Shown here: one piece after another, positions 63,542 to 64,000 of the stretch
How positions within the stretch are numbered: the first letter of the stretch is position 1
How the letters are laid out: every line of letters starts with the position of its first letter
Source: Streptomyces sp. JH14
GTDB taxonomy: Bacteria; Actinomycetota; Actinomycetes; Streptomycetales; Streptomycetaceae
Assembly (NCBI RefSeq): GCF_029428675.1
Contig: NZ_JAJNEL010000001.1
Span: 62,001-126,000, forward strand
DNA length: 64,000 nucleotides
Direction of reading: 5' to 3'
Notes under the pieces: model-generated
Seen by the model: only the letters and a program-made list of their open reading frames with translations
Database searches by the model: none
What the model was told of the DNA's origin: nothing
Made by a program: the position numbers and the translations under genes

Positions 63542-64000
63542 ATGACGAAACCCCTCTCGGTCCAGCTGTACTCCGTGCGCGACCAGTTGGCCGACGACCG
63601 CGACGGCGTGCTGCGCCGCCTGGCAGAGATCGGCTACGGCGCGGTGGAGCCCTTCCGGCCGACCACCGACCCGCACGGTTTCCGCAAGGCTGCCGACGAC
63701 CTGGGCCTGGTCATTTCGAGCGTCCATTCCATGGAGCTGATCGGTGACAACCCGACCGCGGTATTCGAGGCCGCCGCCGTCCTGGGCACGGATCTGGTGA
63801 TCCTCCCGGCCGGAATCCCCCCGGAGGACTTCACCACGACCCACGGCCTGGAGCGCGCCGCCGACACCCTCAACGACCTGTCCGGGCAGGCCGTTTCGTT
63901 CGGGCAGCGGATCGGCTACCACAACCACTGGTGGGAGTTCGAGCCGAAGGTCGAGGGCCGGCCCGCCCTGGAGGTCCTCGCCGGCCTGCTGGTCCCGGAC
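63542..64000 (+). CDS. sugar phosphate isomerase/epimerase (partial at right edge)
   Basis: The first 153 codons of a TIM-barrel protein, MTKPLSVQLYSVRDQLADDR, with AAGGAA upstream. The order LSVQLYSVRDQ, YGAVEPFR, DLVILPAGI and RIGYHNHWWEFEP matches the xylose-isomerase-like/IolE family; His and Glu in YHNHWWEFEP are metal-binding candidates. The 3' part is outside the window. With the fucosidase and AraC genes it could process a released sugar, but the substrate cannot be named. Confidence 0.88.
   Translation, partial: MTKPLSVQLYSVRDQLADDRDGVLRRLAEIGYGAVEPFRPTTDPHGFRKAADDLGLVISSVHSMELIGDNPTAVFEAAAVLGTDLVILPAGIPPEDFTTTHGLERAADTLNDLSGQAVSFGQRIGYHNHWWEFEPKVEGRPALEVLAGLLVPD

Overview
The window reads as chromosomal DNA of a Streptomyces or close relative. 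Base composition is very GC-rich, the genes have strong third-position G/C, and several families typical of the genus are present (streptophobe, DUF6777, DUF6629, DUF1876 and DUF6296-like proteins, an ECF42-type sigma factor, multiple SpoIIE-type phosphatases). All names come from reading translations and motifs; no database search was possible. No rRNA, tRNA, CRISPR array, replication origin or intact insertion sequence was recognised.

Layout. 1-5.5 kb: start of a type-B ribosomal protein L31 gene, a lipoprotein, a leaderless binding protein, a palindrome-ended intergenic repeat, a GNAT acetyltransferase preceded by a CebR-like operator, a DGPF/ECF42 pair and a cupin. 5.6-10.8 kb: a sugar ABC importer operon with a GH13 alpha-glucosidase. 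11-15 kb: subtilisin-like protease, phosphopantetheinyl transferase, phosphoglucomutase. 15-19.2 kb: an FHA-ABC transporter, SH3-like protein and Ser/Thr kinase cassette. 19.2-24.2 kb: streptophobe membrane protein, DUF6777 protein and a PAS-GAF-PP2C-ATPase regulator. 24.2-33.5 kb: a broken gene, a His-rich lamin-tail protein, DUF6629, ricin-domain pectate lyase, XdhC beside a remnant of its partner enzyme, DUF1876, a SpoIIE phosphatase, a MASE1 membrane protein and an alditol oxidase.

33.8-52.5 kb is an exopolysaccharide locus. It has an initiating phosphoglycosyltransferase, GDP-L-fucose synthase, GDP-mannose dehydratase, three further glycosyltransferases, a Wzy-like polymerase, a Wzx-like flippase, and a Wzz fused to a BY-kinase fold that has lost its ATP-binding motif. 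A cytidylyltransferase and a CDP-alcohol phosphotransferase close it. Inserted in the gmd operon are two very large secreted paralogues (beta-propeller, FN3, LamG) and a lipoprotein. Five consecutive genes there are joined by 4-nt stop/start overlaps. This is the most unusual arrangement in the window: enzymes that make an activated deoxysugar are translationally coupled to secreted lectin-like proteins.

52.6-64 kb: RNase HI, small conserved proteins, TetR regulator, PAS-SpoIIE phosphatase, arginine deiminase with an arginine/ornithine antiporter, a CPA1 antiporter, and then a GH29 alpha-L-fucosidase, an AraC regulator and a truncated sugar isomerase that look like a fucoside catabolic locus.
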